From Streptomyces caatingaensis (GTDB taxonomy: Bacteria > Actinomycetota > Actinomycetes > Streptomycetales > Streptomycetaceae), in NCBI RefSeq assembly GCF_001187435.1, contig NZ_LFXA01000009.1:496001-560000 (forward strand): a stretch of 64,000 nucleotides of DNA, given 5' to 3'. Positions 27,860-37,191 of the stretch are shown here, piece after piece (position 1 is the stretch's first letter; each line of letters starts with the position of its first letter). The position numbers and the translations under genes were made by a program. The notes below the pieces were generated by a model, which worked only from the letters and a program-made list of their open reading frames with translations, was not told the origin of the DNA and did not search any database.

Positions 27860-29494
27860 ATGCGAGGAGGCGTGCGGACGCGGGCCGGCCGGGTTGCCGG
27901 TGCCGTTCTCGGCCTTCTCCTGGTGGTCGCCGTGGGGGGCTGCGGCGGTGGTGCGGGTGGGCGGGTGCCCGGGGTCGTGCGGGCCTCCTGGGGGGATCCG
28001 CAGAATCCGCTGGAGCCGGCCAATACCAACGAGGTCCAGGGGGGCAAGGTCCTCGACCTCATCTTCCGCGGGCTGAAGAAGTACGACCCGAAGACCGGCG
28101 CCGCCGTCGACATGCTGGCCGAGAGGATCGAGTCGAAGGACGCGCAGAACTTCACGGTCAAGGTCAGGGGCGGGTGGACGTTCAGCAATGGCGAGGCCGT
28201 CACGGCGCGGTCCTTCGTGGATGCCTGGAATTACGCCGCGTTGGCCGACAACAAGCAGCGGAACGCTTCGTTCTTCGCTTATATCGATGGGTATGAGAAG
28301 GTCCATCCGGAGTCGGGTGCGGCCACCGCGAAGACGCTCTCCGGGCTGGCCCTGAAGGACGACCGGACCTTCACCGTCAAACTCCGTACGAAATTCTCCA
28401 CTTGGCCGGGGACGCTCGGCTACCCGGCCTTCGCGCCCCTGCCGCGGGCCTTCTTCGAGGACCACGACGGCTGGCTCAAGAAGCCTGTGGGCAACGGGCC
28501 TTACGCCATCGACTCGTACACCCGCGGCTCCGCGATGCGGCTGAGCAGATGGGACGGTTACCCCGGGCCGGACAAGGCCGAGAACAACGGTGTGGAACTG
28601 CGGGTCTACACGGACAGCAACACCGCGTACGCCGACCTCCAGGCCGGCAACATCGACCTCGTCGACGACATTCCCAGCACCCAGCTGCGCAATGTCCGCA
28701 AGGACTTGGACGGCCGGTACATCAACCAGCCCGCCGGCATCATCCAGACGCTCGTCTTCCCGCTGTACGACGCGCAATGGAACCGGCCCGGGGCCGAGAA
28801 GGTGCGCCGGGGGCTGTCCATGGCGATCAACCGGGGGCAGATCACCTCGCAGATCTACCGGGACACCCGTACCCCGGCGACCGACTGGACCTCCCCGGTG
28901 CTGGGCGAGAAGGGCGGATACAAGGCCGGGTTGTGCGGTGCGGCGTGCACGTACGACCCGGCGGCGGCCAGGCGGCTGATCCGGGAGGGCGGGGGGCTGC
29001 CGGGCGGCCGGGTCACCGTCACGTCCAATGTCGACACGGGTTCCCACCGGGTGTGGATGGACGCCGTGTGCAACAGCATCAACAACGTGCTGGGCGACGA
29101 CCGGGCCTGCACCGTCAACCCCGTCGGCACCTTCGCGGACTTCCGCAGCAGGATCGCCCAGCAGGCCATGAGCGGGATGTTCCGGTCCGGCTGGCAGATG
29201 GACTACCCGCTCATCCAGAACTTCCTCCAGCCGCAGTTCGGCACCAACGCCTCGTCGAACTACGGGAAGTTCAGCGACGCCCGTTTCGACGGGCTGGTGG
29301 ACCGGGCCAACGCCGAGTCCGACACGGCCGCGGCCGTCGCCACGTTCCAGGAGGCCGAGCGGATCCTCGCCGAGAGGATGCCGGCCGTTCCGCTCTGGTA
29401 CCAGAACGGGAACGCCGGTTACGCCGCCGGGCTTTCCGACGTGGCGCTCAATCAGTTCAGCGTGCCCGTCTACGAGCGCATCAAGGTCAAGTGA
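27860..29494 (+). CDS. oligopeptide ABC importer 2, substrate-binding lipoprotein
   Basis: 544 residues. Signal peptide ending LVVAVGGC (lipobox), then SBP_bac_5 fold. Motifs parallel those of the importer 1 SBP: EPANTNEVQGG, VRGGWTFSNGEAVTA, VGNGPYAIDSY, VRRGLSMAINRGQIT and ILAERMPAVPLWYQNG. The two are clearly paralogues, but diverged, so ligand preference may differ. Start at ATG 27860 with AGGAGG 6 nt upstream; an in-frame start at 27821 would spoil the signal peptide. Divergent from the lan genes. Confidence 0.91.
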   Translation: MRGGVRTRAGRVAGAVLGLLLVVAVGGCGGGAGGRVPGVVRASWGDPQNPLEPANTNEVQGGKVLDLIFRGLKKYDPKTGAAVDMLAERIESKDAQNFTVKVRGGWTFSNGEAVTARSFVDAWNYAALADNKQRNASFFAYIDGYEKVHPESGAATAKTLSGLALKDDRTFTVKLRTKFSTWPGTLGYPAFAPLPRAFFEDHDGWLKKPVGNGPYAIDSYTRGSAMRLSRWDGYPGPDKAENNGVELRVYTDSNTAYADLQAGNIDLVDDIPSTQLRNVRKDLDGRYINQPAGIIQTLVFPLYDAQWNRPGAEKVRRGLSMAINRGQITSQIYRDTRTPATDWTSPVLGEKGGYKAGLCGAACTYDPAAARRLIREGGGLPGGRVTVTSNVDTGSHRVWMDAVCNSINNVLGDDRACTVNPVGTFADFRSRIAQQAMSGMFRSGWQMDYPLIQNFLQPQFGTNASSNYGKFSDARFDGLVDRANAESDTAAAVATFQEAERILAERMPAVPLWYQNGNAGYAAGLSDVALNQFSVPVYERIKVK

Positions 29495-29515
29495 AAGGCC
29501 GAGTGAGGGAGTGAC

Positions 29516-30439
29516 ATGGGGCGGTACGTGGTCCGTCGGCTGCTCCAGATGATCCCCGTGTTCGCCGGCAGCACCTTCCTGATCTTCTTCATGGTCTACG
29601 CGCTCGGCGACCCCGTCGCCGCGCTCTTCGGCGACAAGGCCCCCGACCCCGCCGTCGCCGCCCGCATCCGCCAGGAGCTCTACCTCGACCAGCCGTTGTG
29701 GAAGCAGTACCTGCACTACATGGGCCAGGTGCTGACGGGCGACTTCGGCACCGCCTTCACCGGGCAGCCGGTCCTGGAGCTGATGGCCGACGCCTTTCCC
29801 GTCACGATCCGGCTGACGATCGTCGCCGTCCTCTTCGAGGTCGTCGTCGGCATCGCGCTCGGCGTCGCGGGCGGGCTGCGGCGCGGCCGGCCCGCCGACA
29901 CCACCGTGCTGATGCTCACCCTCGTCGTCGTCTCCGTACCGACCTTCGTCAGCGGCTACGTCCTCCAGTACCTCTTCGGCGTGCGGTGGGGACTCGTCCC
30001 GCCGACCGTCCCGCCCGAGGCGGCCTTCGCCCAGCTCCTGCTGCCCGGCGTGGTGCTGGGCCTGGTCTCGCTCGCGTACGTGACCCGGCTGACCCGCACC
30101 TCACTGGTGGAGAACGCCCGCGCCGACTACATCCGCACCGCCGTCGCCAAGGGGCTGCCGCGCCACCGCGTCGTCCTGCGCCACCTGCTGCGCAACTCCC
30201 TGATCCCGGTGGTCACCTTCATCGGCGCGGACGTCGGCGCGCTGATGGGCGGCGCCATCGTCACCGAGCGGATCTTCAACATCCACGGCGTCGGCTACCA
30301 GCTCTACCAGGGCATCCTGCGGCAGAACTCGCCCACCGTCGTCGGCTTCGTGACCGTCCTCGTCCTGGTCTTCCTCGTCGCCAACCTGGTCGTCGACCTC
30401 CTCTACGCCGTGCTCGACCCGAGGATCCGCCATGCCTGA
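29516..30439 (+). CDS. oligopeptide ABC importer 2, permease (DppB-type)
   Basis: 307 residues, six predicted helices. The N-terminus MGRYVVRRLLQMIPVFAGST and the EAA-like NARADYIRTAVAKGLPRHRV match the importer 1 protein almost position by position. Overlaps the next gene by 8 nt exactly as in importer 1. Shine-Dalgarno GAGGGA. Confidence 0.93.
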   Translation: MGRYVVRRLLQMIPVFAGSTFLIFFMVYALGDPVAALFGDKAPDPAVAARIRQELYLDQPLWKQYLHYMGQVLTGDFGTAFTGQPVLELMADAFPVTIRLTIVAVLFEVVVGIALGVAGGLRRGRPADTTVLMLTLVVVSVPTFVSGYVLQYLFGVRWGLVPPTVPPEAAFAQLLLPGVVLGLVSLAYVTRLTRTSLVENARADYIRTAVAKGLPRHRVVLRHLLRNSLIPVVTFIGADVGALMGGAIVTERIFNIHGVGYQLYQGILRQNSPTVVGFVTVLVLVFLVANLVVDLLYAVLDPRIRHA

Positions 30440-31415
30440 GCCCACCGACCGCATTCCCCCCGAGGCGCGGGACGCCGTCGGGTCCGCCGCCGGCGGGGCC
30501 GCCGGCCTGGCCACCCGCGAGGCCGAGTCGCTGGAGGGCGGCCCCGTCCCCGGCACCGCGCGCAGCGCCAAGGCCCGCAGCCTGTGGACCGACGCCTGGC
30601 ACGACCTGCGGCGCAACCCCGTCTTCGTGCTCTCCGCGCTGGTCATCGTCTTCCTGCTGCTCATCGCGGTGTGGCCCTCGCTCGTCGCGGGCGGCAACCC
30701 GCTGCAGTGCGATCTCGCCAAGTCCCAGGAGGGGCCGCAGGCCGGCCACCCCTTCGGCTTCGACGCGCAGGGCTGCGACGTCTTCACCCGCACCGTGCAC
30801 GGGGCCCGCGCCTCCATCACGGTCGGCGTCTGCGCCACCGCCGGCGCCGCGCTGCTCGGCAGCGTGCTGGGCGGGCTCGCCGGGTACTACGGGGGCTGGT
30901 GGGACGCCGTGCTCTCCCGCCTCGCCGACGTCTTCTTCGGCATCCCCATCATCCTCGGCGGCCTCGTCTTCCTCTCCGTCGTCACCGGCCGCTCGGTCTG
31001 GCCCGTCGTCGGCTTCATCGTCCTGCTCGGCTGGCCGCAGATCTCCCGCATTGCGCGCGGCGCCGTCGTCGCCGCCAAGCAGCACGACTACGTCCAGGCC
31101 GCCCGCGCCCTCGGGGCGGGTGACGCCCGGCTGCTGCTGCGGCACATCGCGCCCAACGCGGTGGCCCCCGTCATCGTCGTCGCCACCATCGCGCTGGGCA
31201 CCTACATCGCCCTGGAGGCGACGCTCTCGTTCATCGGCGTCGGCCTGCGGCCGCCCACCGTCTCCTGGGGGATCGACATCTCCAACGCCTCGACCCAGAT
31301 CCGCAACGCGCCCCACATGCTGCTGTGGCCCGCGGGGGCACTGAGTCTCACGGTGCTCGCGTTCATCATGCTCGGCGACGCGGTCCGCGACGCCCTCGAC
31401 CCCAAGCTGCGCTGA
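30432..31415 (+). CDS. oligopeptide ABC importer 2, permease (DppC-type)
   Basis: 327 residues. Hydrophilic Ala/Gly-rich N-terminus, then VFVLSALVIVFLLLIAVWPS as the first helix, EAA-like DYVQAARALGAGDARLLLRH, and the terminal LGDAVRDALDPKLR shared with importer 1. Pairs with the DppB-type subunit to form the membrane channel. Confidence 0.93.
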   Translation: MPEPTDRIPPEARDAVGSAAGGAAGLATREAESLEGGPVPGTARSAKARSLWTDAWHDLRRNPVFVLSALVIVFLLLIAVWPSLVAGGNPLQCDLAKSQEGPQAGHPFGFDAQGCDVFTRTVHGARASITVGVCATAGAALLGSVLGGLAGYYGGWWDAVLSRLADVFFGIPIILGGLVFLSVVTGRSVWPVVGFIVLLGWPQISRIARGAVVAAKQHDYVQAARALGAGDARLLLRHIAPNAVAPVIVVATIALGTYIALEATLSFIGVGLRPPTVSWGIDISNASTQIRNAPHMLLWPAGALSLTVLAFIMLGDAVRDALDPKLR

Positions 31416-31426
31416 GGGAGGCGGCC

Positions 31427-32434
31427 GTGAACGAAGCCCTGCTGGACGTGCGCGACCTGCACGTCGAGTTCCGCACCCGGGACGGCGTCGCCAAGGCCGT
31501 CAACGGCGTCAGCTGCACCGTCGAGGCCGGCGAGACGCTCGCCGTGCTCGGCGAGTCCGGCTCCGGCAAGTCCGTGACCGCCCAGGCCGTCATGGGCATC
31601 CTCGACACCCCGCCGGGCCGGATCACCGCCGGCGAGGTGCTCTTCCGCGGCCAGGACCTGCTGACCATGGGCGAGGAGCACCGGCGCCGGCTGCGCGGCG
31701 ACCGGCTCGCGATGATCTTCCAGGACGCGCTCTCCGCGCTCAACCCGGTGCTCACCGTCGGCGCCCAGCTCGCCGAGATGTTCGAGGTCCACCAGGGCAT
31801 GACGCGGCGGGACGCCCGCACCCGCGCCGTCCAGCTCATGGAGCGGGTCCGCATCCCCGCGGCGGAGGAGCGCGTCGGGGACTTCCCGCACCAGTTCTCG
31901 GGCGGCATGCGCCAGCGCATCATGATCGCGATGGCGATGGCGCTGGAGCCGGACCTGATCATCGCGGACGAGCCGACGACCGCCCTGGACGTGACCGTCC
32001 AGGCCCAGGTGATGGACCTCCTCGCCGAACTCCAGCGGGAGTTCAACATGGGCCTCGTCCTCATCACCCACGACCTCGGCGTCGTCGCCGACGTCGCCGA
32101 CAAGATCGCGGTGATGTACGCGGGACGGATCGTCGAGACCGCCCCCGTCCGCGCGCTGTACGCCGCCCCCGCCCACCCCTACACCCGCGGCCTGCTCGAC
32201 TCCGTGCCCCGCCTGGACCGCAAGGGCCGCCCACTGCACGCCATCAAGGGCCTGCCGCCCAGCCTCACCGACATCCCGCCCGGCTGCCCCTTCAACCCCC
32301 GCTGCCCCAGGGCCCGGGACGTCTGCCACACCGACCGCCCGCCCCTGTACACCGTCGGCCCGGAACGGACGAGCGCCTGCCACTTCTGGCAGGAGACCCT
32401 CGAGGACCGCGACGACGCGGGAGCGCGGCGGTGA
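31427..32434 (+). CDS. oligopeptide ABC importer 2, ATPase (DppD-type)
   Basis: 335 residues. Walker A GESGSGKS, signature FSGGMRQRIMIA, Walker B LIIADEPTTALDV, C-terminal CPFNPRCPRARDVC. Starts at GTG 31427, 12 nt after the permease stop; the intergenic sequence GAGGGAGGC is shared with importer 1. GTGA overlap with the next ATPase. Confidence 0.93.
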   Translation: MNEALLDVRDLHVEFRTRDGVAKAVNGVSCTVEAGETLAVLGESGSGKSVTAQAVMGILDTPPGRITAGEVLFRGQDLLTMGEEHRRRLRGDRLAMIFQDALSALNPVLTVGAQLAEMFEVHQGMTRRDARTRAVQLMERVRIPAAEERVGDFPHQFSGGMRQRIMIAMAMALEPDLIIADEPTTALDVTVQAQVMDLLAELQREFNMGLVLITHDLGVVADVADKIAVMYAGRIVETAPVRALYAAPAHPYTRGLLDSVPRLDRKGRPLHAIKGLPPSLTDIPPGCPFNPRCPRARDVCHTDRPPLYTVGPERTSACHFWQETLEDRDDAGARR

Positions 32435-33480
32435 GGCCCGACGGCGAGGCCGTGCTGGAGGTGCGGGGGCTCGTCAAGCACTACCCCCTCACCCAGGGCG
32501 TCCTCGTCCGCCGGCAGGTCGGCGCCGTCCGGGCGGTGGACGGCGTCTCCTTCGACCTGCGGCGCGGCGAGACGCTCGGCGTCGTCGGCGAGTCCGGCTG
32601 CGGCAAGTCCACCCTCGGCCGGCTGCTGGTCAACCTGGAGCGGCCCACCGCCGGGGAGATCCGCTACCGGGGCGAGGACATCACCCGGCTGTCCGGCCGC
32701 GCGCTGAAGGCCGTCCGCCGCAACATCCAGATGGTCTTCCAGGACCCCTACACCTCGCTCAACCCCCGCATGACGGTGGGCGACATCATCGGCGAGCCCT
32801 ACGAGATCCACCCCGAGGCCGCCCCCAAGGGCAGCCGCCGCCAGAAGGTCCGCGAACTCCTGGAGGTCGTCGGCCTCAACCCCGAGCACATCAACCGCTA
32901 CCCGCACCAGTTCTCCGGCGGCCAGCGCCAGCGCATCGGCATCGCGCGCGGGCTGGCGCTGCGCCCGGAGGTGATCGTCGCGGACGAACCCGTCTCCGCG
33001 CTGGACGTCTCCGTCCAGGCCCAGGTCGTCAACCTGCTGGAACGGCTCCAGGCCGCCTTCGACCTCTCGTACGTCTTCATCGCCCACGACCTGTCCGTCG
33101 TCCGCCACATCTCCGACCGGGTCGCCGTGATGTACCTCGGGCGGCTGGCCGAGGTGGGGACGGACGCGCAGATCTACGAGCACCCGACGCACCCGTACAC
33201 CCAGGCGCTCCTCTCCGCCGTCCCCGTCCCGGACCCGGACGCCCGCGCCCGCCGCGAGAGGATCCTCCTCCTGGGCGACATCCCCTCCCCCGCCAACCCC
33301 CCGTCCGGCTGCCGCTTCCGCACCCGCTGCTGGAAGGCCCAGCGCAAGTGCGCCGAAGAGGTGCCGCCCCTCGTCGTCCCGGAGCGCTTCCGCGGGACCG
33401 GCGGACCGGCCGCGCACGTCTCGGCGTGCCACTTCGCGGCGGAACCGGGGGCGCCCGGGGACGGCGAGGACGCCACCTGA
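32431..33480 (+). CDS. oligopeptide ABC importer 2, ATPase (DppF-type)
   Basis: 349 residues. Walker A GESGCGKST, signature FSGGQRQRIGIA, Walker B VIVADEPVSALDV, C-terminal CRFRTRCWKAQRKC. Lacks the acidic N-terminal extension of the importer 1 homologue. The 110 bp around 32690-32800 are nearly identical to 22055-22165. Confidence 0.93.
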   Translation: MRPDGEAVLEVRGLVKHYPLTQGVLVRRQVGAVRAVDGVSFDLRRGETLGVVGESGCGKSTLGRLLVNLERPTAGEIRYRGEDITRLSGRALKAVRRNIQMVFQDPYTSLNPRMTVGDIIGEPYEIHPEAAPKGSRRQKVRELLEVVGLNPEHINRYPHQFSGGQRQRIGIARGLALRPEVIVADEPVSALDVSVQAQVVNLLERLQAAFDLSYVFIAHDLSVVRHISDRVAVMYLGRLAEVGTDAQIYEHPTHPYTQALLSAVPVPDPDARARRERILLLGDIPSPANPPSGCRFRTRCWKAQRKCAEEVPPLVVPERFRGTGGPAAHVSACHFAAEPGAPGDGEDAT

Positions 33481-33575
33481 GGCGGCGCCCGCGCGGGGGC
33501 GCGAACGCTCGCGCGGGGCGGACACAAGAAGGGGGTGGAGGCCGCCGACCGGGCGGCCGGGGGAAGGGGAGGTCC

Positions 33576-34136
33576 GTGGCGACGGACGAGGAACTGCTGA
33601 CGCGCTCGGGAACGGACGCGTCGGCCTTCGAACCGCTCGTGGAGCGCCATTCCGCGGCGCTGCACGGCTACTTCGCGCGCCGCGCCCCCGGCGCCGCGGA
33701 CGACCTTCTGGCCGAGGCGTGGCTGCGGGCGTACGCGGGGCGCGCCACGTACGACGCGGCCCGCGGGCCCGTCCGGGCGTGGCTCTTCGGCGTGGCCCGC
33801 AACGTGCTGGCCGCACACTGGCGCGGGCTGGAACGTCCCGTATCCGGCGCCGCGCTCGCCGGCGAGGCGAGCAGCGACCCGTGGCACGCCGTCGACCGGC
33901 GGCTGGACGCGGCGGCGGTCGCGCCGCTGATGCGCCGCACTCTCGCCGAACTGCCCGCGGCGGAGCGTGAATTGCTGCTCCTCGTCGCGTGGGAGCAGCT
34001 CAGCCCGACCGAGGCCGCGGCCGTCGTCGGCGTCCCCGCGGGCACCGCCCGCTCCCGCCTGCACCGGGCGCGCTCGCGCCTGCGCGCGGCGCTCTCCCCC
34101 TCCGCCCCGCTTCCCCTGACAGGAGACCTCGCATGA
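33576..34136 (+). CDS. ECF-type RNA polymerase sigma factor
   Basis: 186 residues. Region 2 (about 20-75: FEPLVERHSAALHGYFARRA, AEAWLRAYAGR, ARGPVRAWLFGVARNVLAAH) and region 4 (about 115-175: LAELPAAERELLLLVAWEQL, SPTEAAAVVGVPAGTARSRL) are present. It directs RNA polymerase to a set of promoters that cannot be deduced. GTG start with GGGGAAGGGGAGG upstream. ATGA overlap with the next gene, a membrane-anchored partner that is probably its regulator. Confidence 0.9.
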   Translation: MATDEELLTRSGTDASAFEPLVERHSAALHGYFARRAPGAADDLLAEAWLRAYAGRATYDAARGPVRAWLFGVARNVLAAHWRGLERPVSGAALAGEASSDPWHAVDRRLDAAAVAPLMRRTLAELPAAERELLLLVAWEQLSPTEAAAVVGVPAGTARSRLHRARSRLRAALSPSAPLPLTGDLA

Positions 34137-35155
34137 CCGGGCAGCAGGACAGGAACGACGAGGACGTCCTCGCCTTCCCGGGCGCCCGGCGGCTGCGGGC
34201 CGCGGGCGAGGTCGCGCCGCCCTCGGCGGACGTCGTCGCCGCCGCCCTGGCCGCGGTGCGGCGGGCCGCCGCCGGCCCGGAGGAGGACGCGGACGGGGGC
34301 GTCGAGCTCGTCCGGGAGCCGGCGGCCGCGGCCGTCCCGGTGCGGAAGTGGCGGCGGCGCCTGCCCGTGCTCGTCTCGGCGGCGGCGGTCGTGGCGGTCG
34401 CCCTGGGCGTCACGGTCCAGCCGTGGTCGGGCTCCGGGGGCGGGCACGGCTCCCCGGCGGCGGGGCGGACGGCGGTGCGGGAACGGGTGGAGCCGGCGCC
34501 GTACTGGAAGGTGCGGACGGTGACGTGGAGCTGGGCGGTCGGCAAGGGCGAAGGGCCGCGGAAGACGTACGAGACGCTCTGGTTCGGCCGGGACAAGGCG
34601 CTCCAGCAGATGGGCGACGGGACCGTCCTGGAGACGGGGGACTTCTCGACGGAGACCCGGCAGATGGCGTACGACGTGCCCGGCAAGCCGGTCACCTGGG
34701 ACGACGTCGGGAAGCTGCCGACGGATCCGGCGGCGCTCCGCAAGCGGCTCGTCGGGAGCGCCGGGGGGGACACGGCCGAGGAGGGCCTCTTCAACGGCAT
34801 CGCGGCGCTGCTCGCGCGGTCGCCCGCCGAACCCCCGGTCCGCGCCGCGCTGTTCGAGGTCCTCACCCGGATCCCCGGCGTGCGGGTGACGGAGCGGGTG
34901 AAGGACAGCACCGGACGCGCCGGCACCGCCGTCGAGATGGACCTGAAGGGGGACGACTGGCGCAGGCGGCTGGTCGTCGACCCCGGGACGTTCCACGTGC
35001 TGGAGACCTCGGACACGGCGTGGCGTGCCCGGCCGTGGGGGGCCGGGCGGATCCGGGCGGGGGACCCGGGGGAGCGCGTCACCTACCTCTCCACCGGGCC
35101 CGCCCGGACGGTGCCGCCGCCGTCCGGCGGGATCGGCGGGTCTCCGCGCGGGTGA
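34133..35155 (+). CDS. CU044_5270-like membrane protein, probable anti-sigma partner
   Basis: 340 residues. A roughly 80-residue cytoplasmic N-terminus, one transmembrane helix (about 82-100, LPVLVSAAAVVAVALGVTVQ), and an extracytoplasmic domain with a beta-rich look. The layout and the 4-nt overlap with the ECF sigma gene resemble sigma/anti-sigma pairs, and proteins of the CU044_5270 type commonly follow ECF sigma genes. No zinc-binding anti-sigma motif (HxxxCxxC) is present, so binding to the sigma factor is inference. Confidence 0.75.
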   Translation: MTGQQDRNDEDVLAFPGARRLRAAGEVAPPSADVVAAALAAVRRAAAGPEEDADGGVELVREPAAAAVPVRKWRRRLPVLVSAAAVVAVALGVTVQPWSGSGGGHGSPAAGRTAVRERVEPAPYWKVRTVTWSWAVGKGEGPRKTYETLWFGRDKALQQMGDGTVLETGDFSTETRQMAYDVPGKPVTWDDVGKLPTDPAALRKRLVGSAGGDTAEEGLFNGIAALLARSPAEPPVRAALFEVLTRIPGVRVTERVKDSTGRAGTAVEMDLKGDDWRRRLVVDPGTFHVLETSDTAWRARPWGAGRIRAGDPGERVTYLSTGPARTVPPPSGGIGGSPRG

Positions 35156-35180
35156 CGCTGGACGCGGCGCGTGTGCCGCG

Positions 35181-35534
35181 TCACCCCGCGCCCAGCAGTT
35201 CCAGGACGCGGTTGACCGCGTCGAGGAGGGGCTGGCCGACGGTGCCGACGGTGGCGGCGATGCCGGCGACGGCGAGGAGGGCGCGGTGGCGGTCCTGGGG
35301 GCGGGCGGGGGCGGGGTCGGTGACGTCCGGGAGGGTGTCGTCGAGGGCGCGGGCGCCGGCGGGCGGGAGGCTGGGGCGCAACTCCCTGGCCGCGCGCAGG
35401 AGTTCCTCGACGGCGGTGCGGAGGGCGTCGTCGGAGGGGGGTCCCGCCGGGGCCTGGTTCTTGACCATGCCGGTGTTGCCCGTCCCGCCGTGCATGGTGA
35501 CGCTGTCGCCGAAGTAGTAGTGGTCGCCGCTCAT
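35181..35534 (-). CDS. small hypothetical protein with GGTGN motif
   Basis: 117 residues beginning MSGDHYYFGDSVTMHGGTGN, followed by TGM and a helical Ala/Leu-rich body (DDALRTAVEELLRAARELRP; LLAVAGIAATVGTVGQPLLD). The first 20 residues repeat the motif that ends the preceding protein. The start overlaps that gene's stop (TGATG), so the two are translationally coupled. Function unknown. Confidence 0.72.
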   Translation of the reverse strand: MSGDHYYFGDSVTMHGGTGNTGMVKNQAPAGPPSDDALRTAVEELLRAARELRPSLPPAGARALDDTLPDVTDPAPARPQDRHRALLAVAGIAATVGTVGQPLLDAVNRVLELLGAG

Positions 35535-36139
35535 CAGCTCGCCATCCCCACGTTGCCGGTGCCGCCGTACATGTTGACGTTGTCCCCGAAGTAGTAGCTC
35601 CGCGGATTGACCATGATGCTCTCCACCGTCACCTGGAACTCGGCCCCGGGGTTCTCGATCGCGTGGGAGATCCGGCCGACGAGCTGGTCGAGGTGGTGCG
35701 GGTCCGGGCTGGTGACCAGGGCGTGGGAGGGGCCGGAGGTCTCGACGGACAGCACGTGGAGGGGGGTGGCCGCCAGGACGGAGAGCAGCTGCACGACGTA
35801 GAGGATCAGTGCGGCCAGGGTGCCGAGCCAGACGAACGTGATGATGCCGGTGGCGGCGCCCTCGCTCGACAGGGAGGTGGCGCCGCCGACGATCGTGAGT
35901 CCGAACGCCACGGCGAGGGTGAGCGCGACGTTCCGCAGGAAGCGGATGACGGCCTGTTTGCGCCGGGGCTGGAGGGTGGAGGTGTGGACGCGCGCGATGT
36001 TCTGCAGCGGGTAGGCGGCCCGGCCCACCCACAGCAGCCGTCTGGTGACCCGCAGGTCCACGGTGCCGGGGGGCGCCGGCGGGCGGGCGGGTAAGGGCGG
36101 GGCGTTGTCCGGGAGGCCGGGGTGCTGCGCTGTCGCCAT
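35534..36139 (-). CDS. DUF6232-like membrane protein
   Basis: 201 residues. The N-terminal beta-rich stretch VDLRVTRRLLWVGRAAYPLQ leads to a region with two transmembrane helices (about 73-88 and 98-120: LTLAVAFGLTIVGG; IITFVWLGTLAALILYVVQL), then a soluble domain and the C-terminal YYFGDNVNMYGGTGNVGMAS. The layout fits DUF6232. The final motif recurs at the start of the next protein. It lies 53 nt downstream of importer 3's last gene on the same strand, so read-through is possible. Function unknown. Confidence 0.72.
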   Translation of the reverse strand: MATAQHPGLPDNAPPLPARPPAPPGTVDLRVTRRLLWVGRAAYPLQNIARVHTSTLQPRRKQAVIRFLRNVALTLAVAFGLTIVGGATSLSSEGAATGIITFVWLGTLAALILYVVQLLSVLAATPLHVLSVETSGPSHALVTSPDPHHLDQLVGRISHAIENPGAEFQVTVESIMVNPRSYYFGDNVNMYGGTGNVGMAS

Positions 36140-36192
36140 CTGGGGTTATCTCCTGTGCTGGAACGACGAGTTGGTGCCGCATGGACAACGAC

Positions 36193-37191
36193 TTACCGTA
36201 CACACGGTGTCGCCTCCGGGAAGTGGCAGGCGGAGAGGTGGCCCTCCGCGCTGCCCTCGGCCCGGATCAGGGGCGGCTCCTCCGTGGCGCACTTGTCCCG
36301 GGCCTTCCAGCAGCGGGTGCGGAAGCGGCAGCCGGAGGGCGGGTCGGCGGGGGAAGGGACGTCGCCGGTGAGGCGGATGCGGTCGCGGCGCTCCTCCGCG
36401 TCCGTGCTCGGCACGGAGGAGAGCAGGGCGCGGGTGTACGGGTGGCGGGGGTGCCCGTAGATGTCGTCGCGGGTTCCGGTCTCGACGATCCTGCCGAGGT
36501 ACATCACGGCCACGCGCTGCGAGAAGTGCCGTACGACGGCGAGGTCGTGGGCGATGAAGAGGAAGGCGATGCCCAGGTCCTCCTGGAGCGTCCGCAGCAG
36601 GTTGACCACCTGGGCCTGGATCGACACGTCCAGCGCGGAGACGGGCTCGTCCGCGACGATGATCCTGGGTTCGAGGGCGAGCGCGCGGGCGATGCCGATG
36701 CGCTGGCGCTGGCCGCCGGAGAACTCGTGCGGGAAGCGGTTGTAGTGCTCCGGGCTCAGCCCCACGGTGGCCAGCAGCTCCCGCACCCGGGCCTCGCGGC
36801 CGCCGGGCGGCCGGATGCCGTTGATCTCCATCGGGCCCGAGATGATCCGTCCCACGGTCTGGCGGGGGTTGAAGGACGCGTACGGGTCCTGGAAGATCAT
36901 CTGGATCTCGGGGCGCACGGGGGCGAGCTGTTTGCGGCTCGCGTGGGTGATGTCCCGGCCCCGGTACGTGACGCGGCCCGCGGTCGGTTCCAGGAGGCGG
37001 GTCAGCAGGCGGCCCGTCGTGGACTTGCCGCAGCCGGACTCCCCGACGAGCCCGAAGCTCTCGCCCGCGCGGACGGTCAGGTCGACGCCGTCCACGGCGC
37101 GGACGGCGCCGACGCGGCGGCGGACGGGGAAGCCGCCGAGGACGGGGAAGTGCTTCACCAGGCCCTCGGCGCGCAGGAGTTCACCGCTCAT
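36193..37191 (-). CDS. oligopeptide ABC importer 3, ATPase (BldKE/DppF position)
   Basis: 332 residues. Walker A GESGCGKST, signature FSGGQRQRIGIA, Walker B IIVADEPVSALDV, C-terminal CRFRTRCWKARDKC. ATG start overlapping the upstream ATPase by 4 nt. Last gene of the importer 3 operon. In S. coelicolor the bldK operon (permease, SBP, permease, ATPase, ATPase) is needed for aerial growth; this operon has that gene order, so this would be the BldKE position. Confidence 0.92.
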   Translation of the reverse strand: MSGELLRAEGLVKHFPVLGGFPVRRRVGAVRAVDGVDLTVRAGESFGLVGESGCGKSTTGRLLTRLLEPTAGRVTYRGRDITHASRKQLAPVRPEIQMIFQDPYASFNPRQTVGRIISGPMEINGIRPPGGREARVRELLATVGLSPEHYNRFPHEFSGGQRQRIGIARALALEPRIIVADEPVSALDVSIQAQVVNLLRTLQEDLGIAFLFIAHDLAVVRHFSQRVAVMYLGRIVETGTRDDIYGHPRHPYTRALLSSVPSTDAEERRDRIRLTGDVPSPADPPSGCRFRTRCWKARDKCATEEPPLIRAEGSAEGHLSACHFPEATPCVR

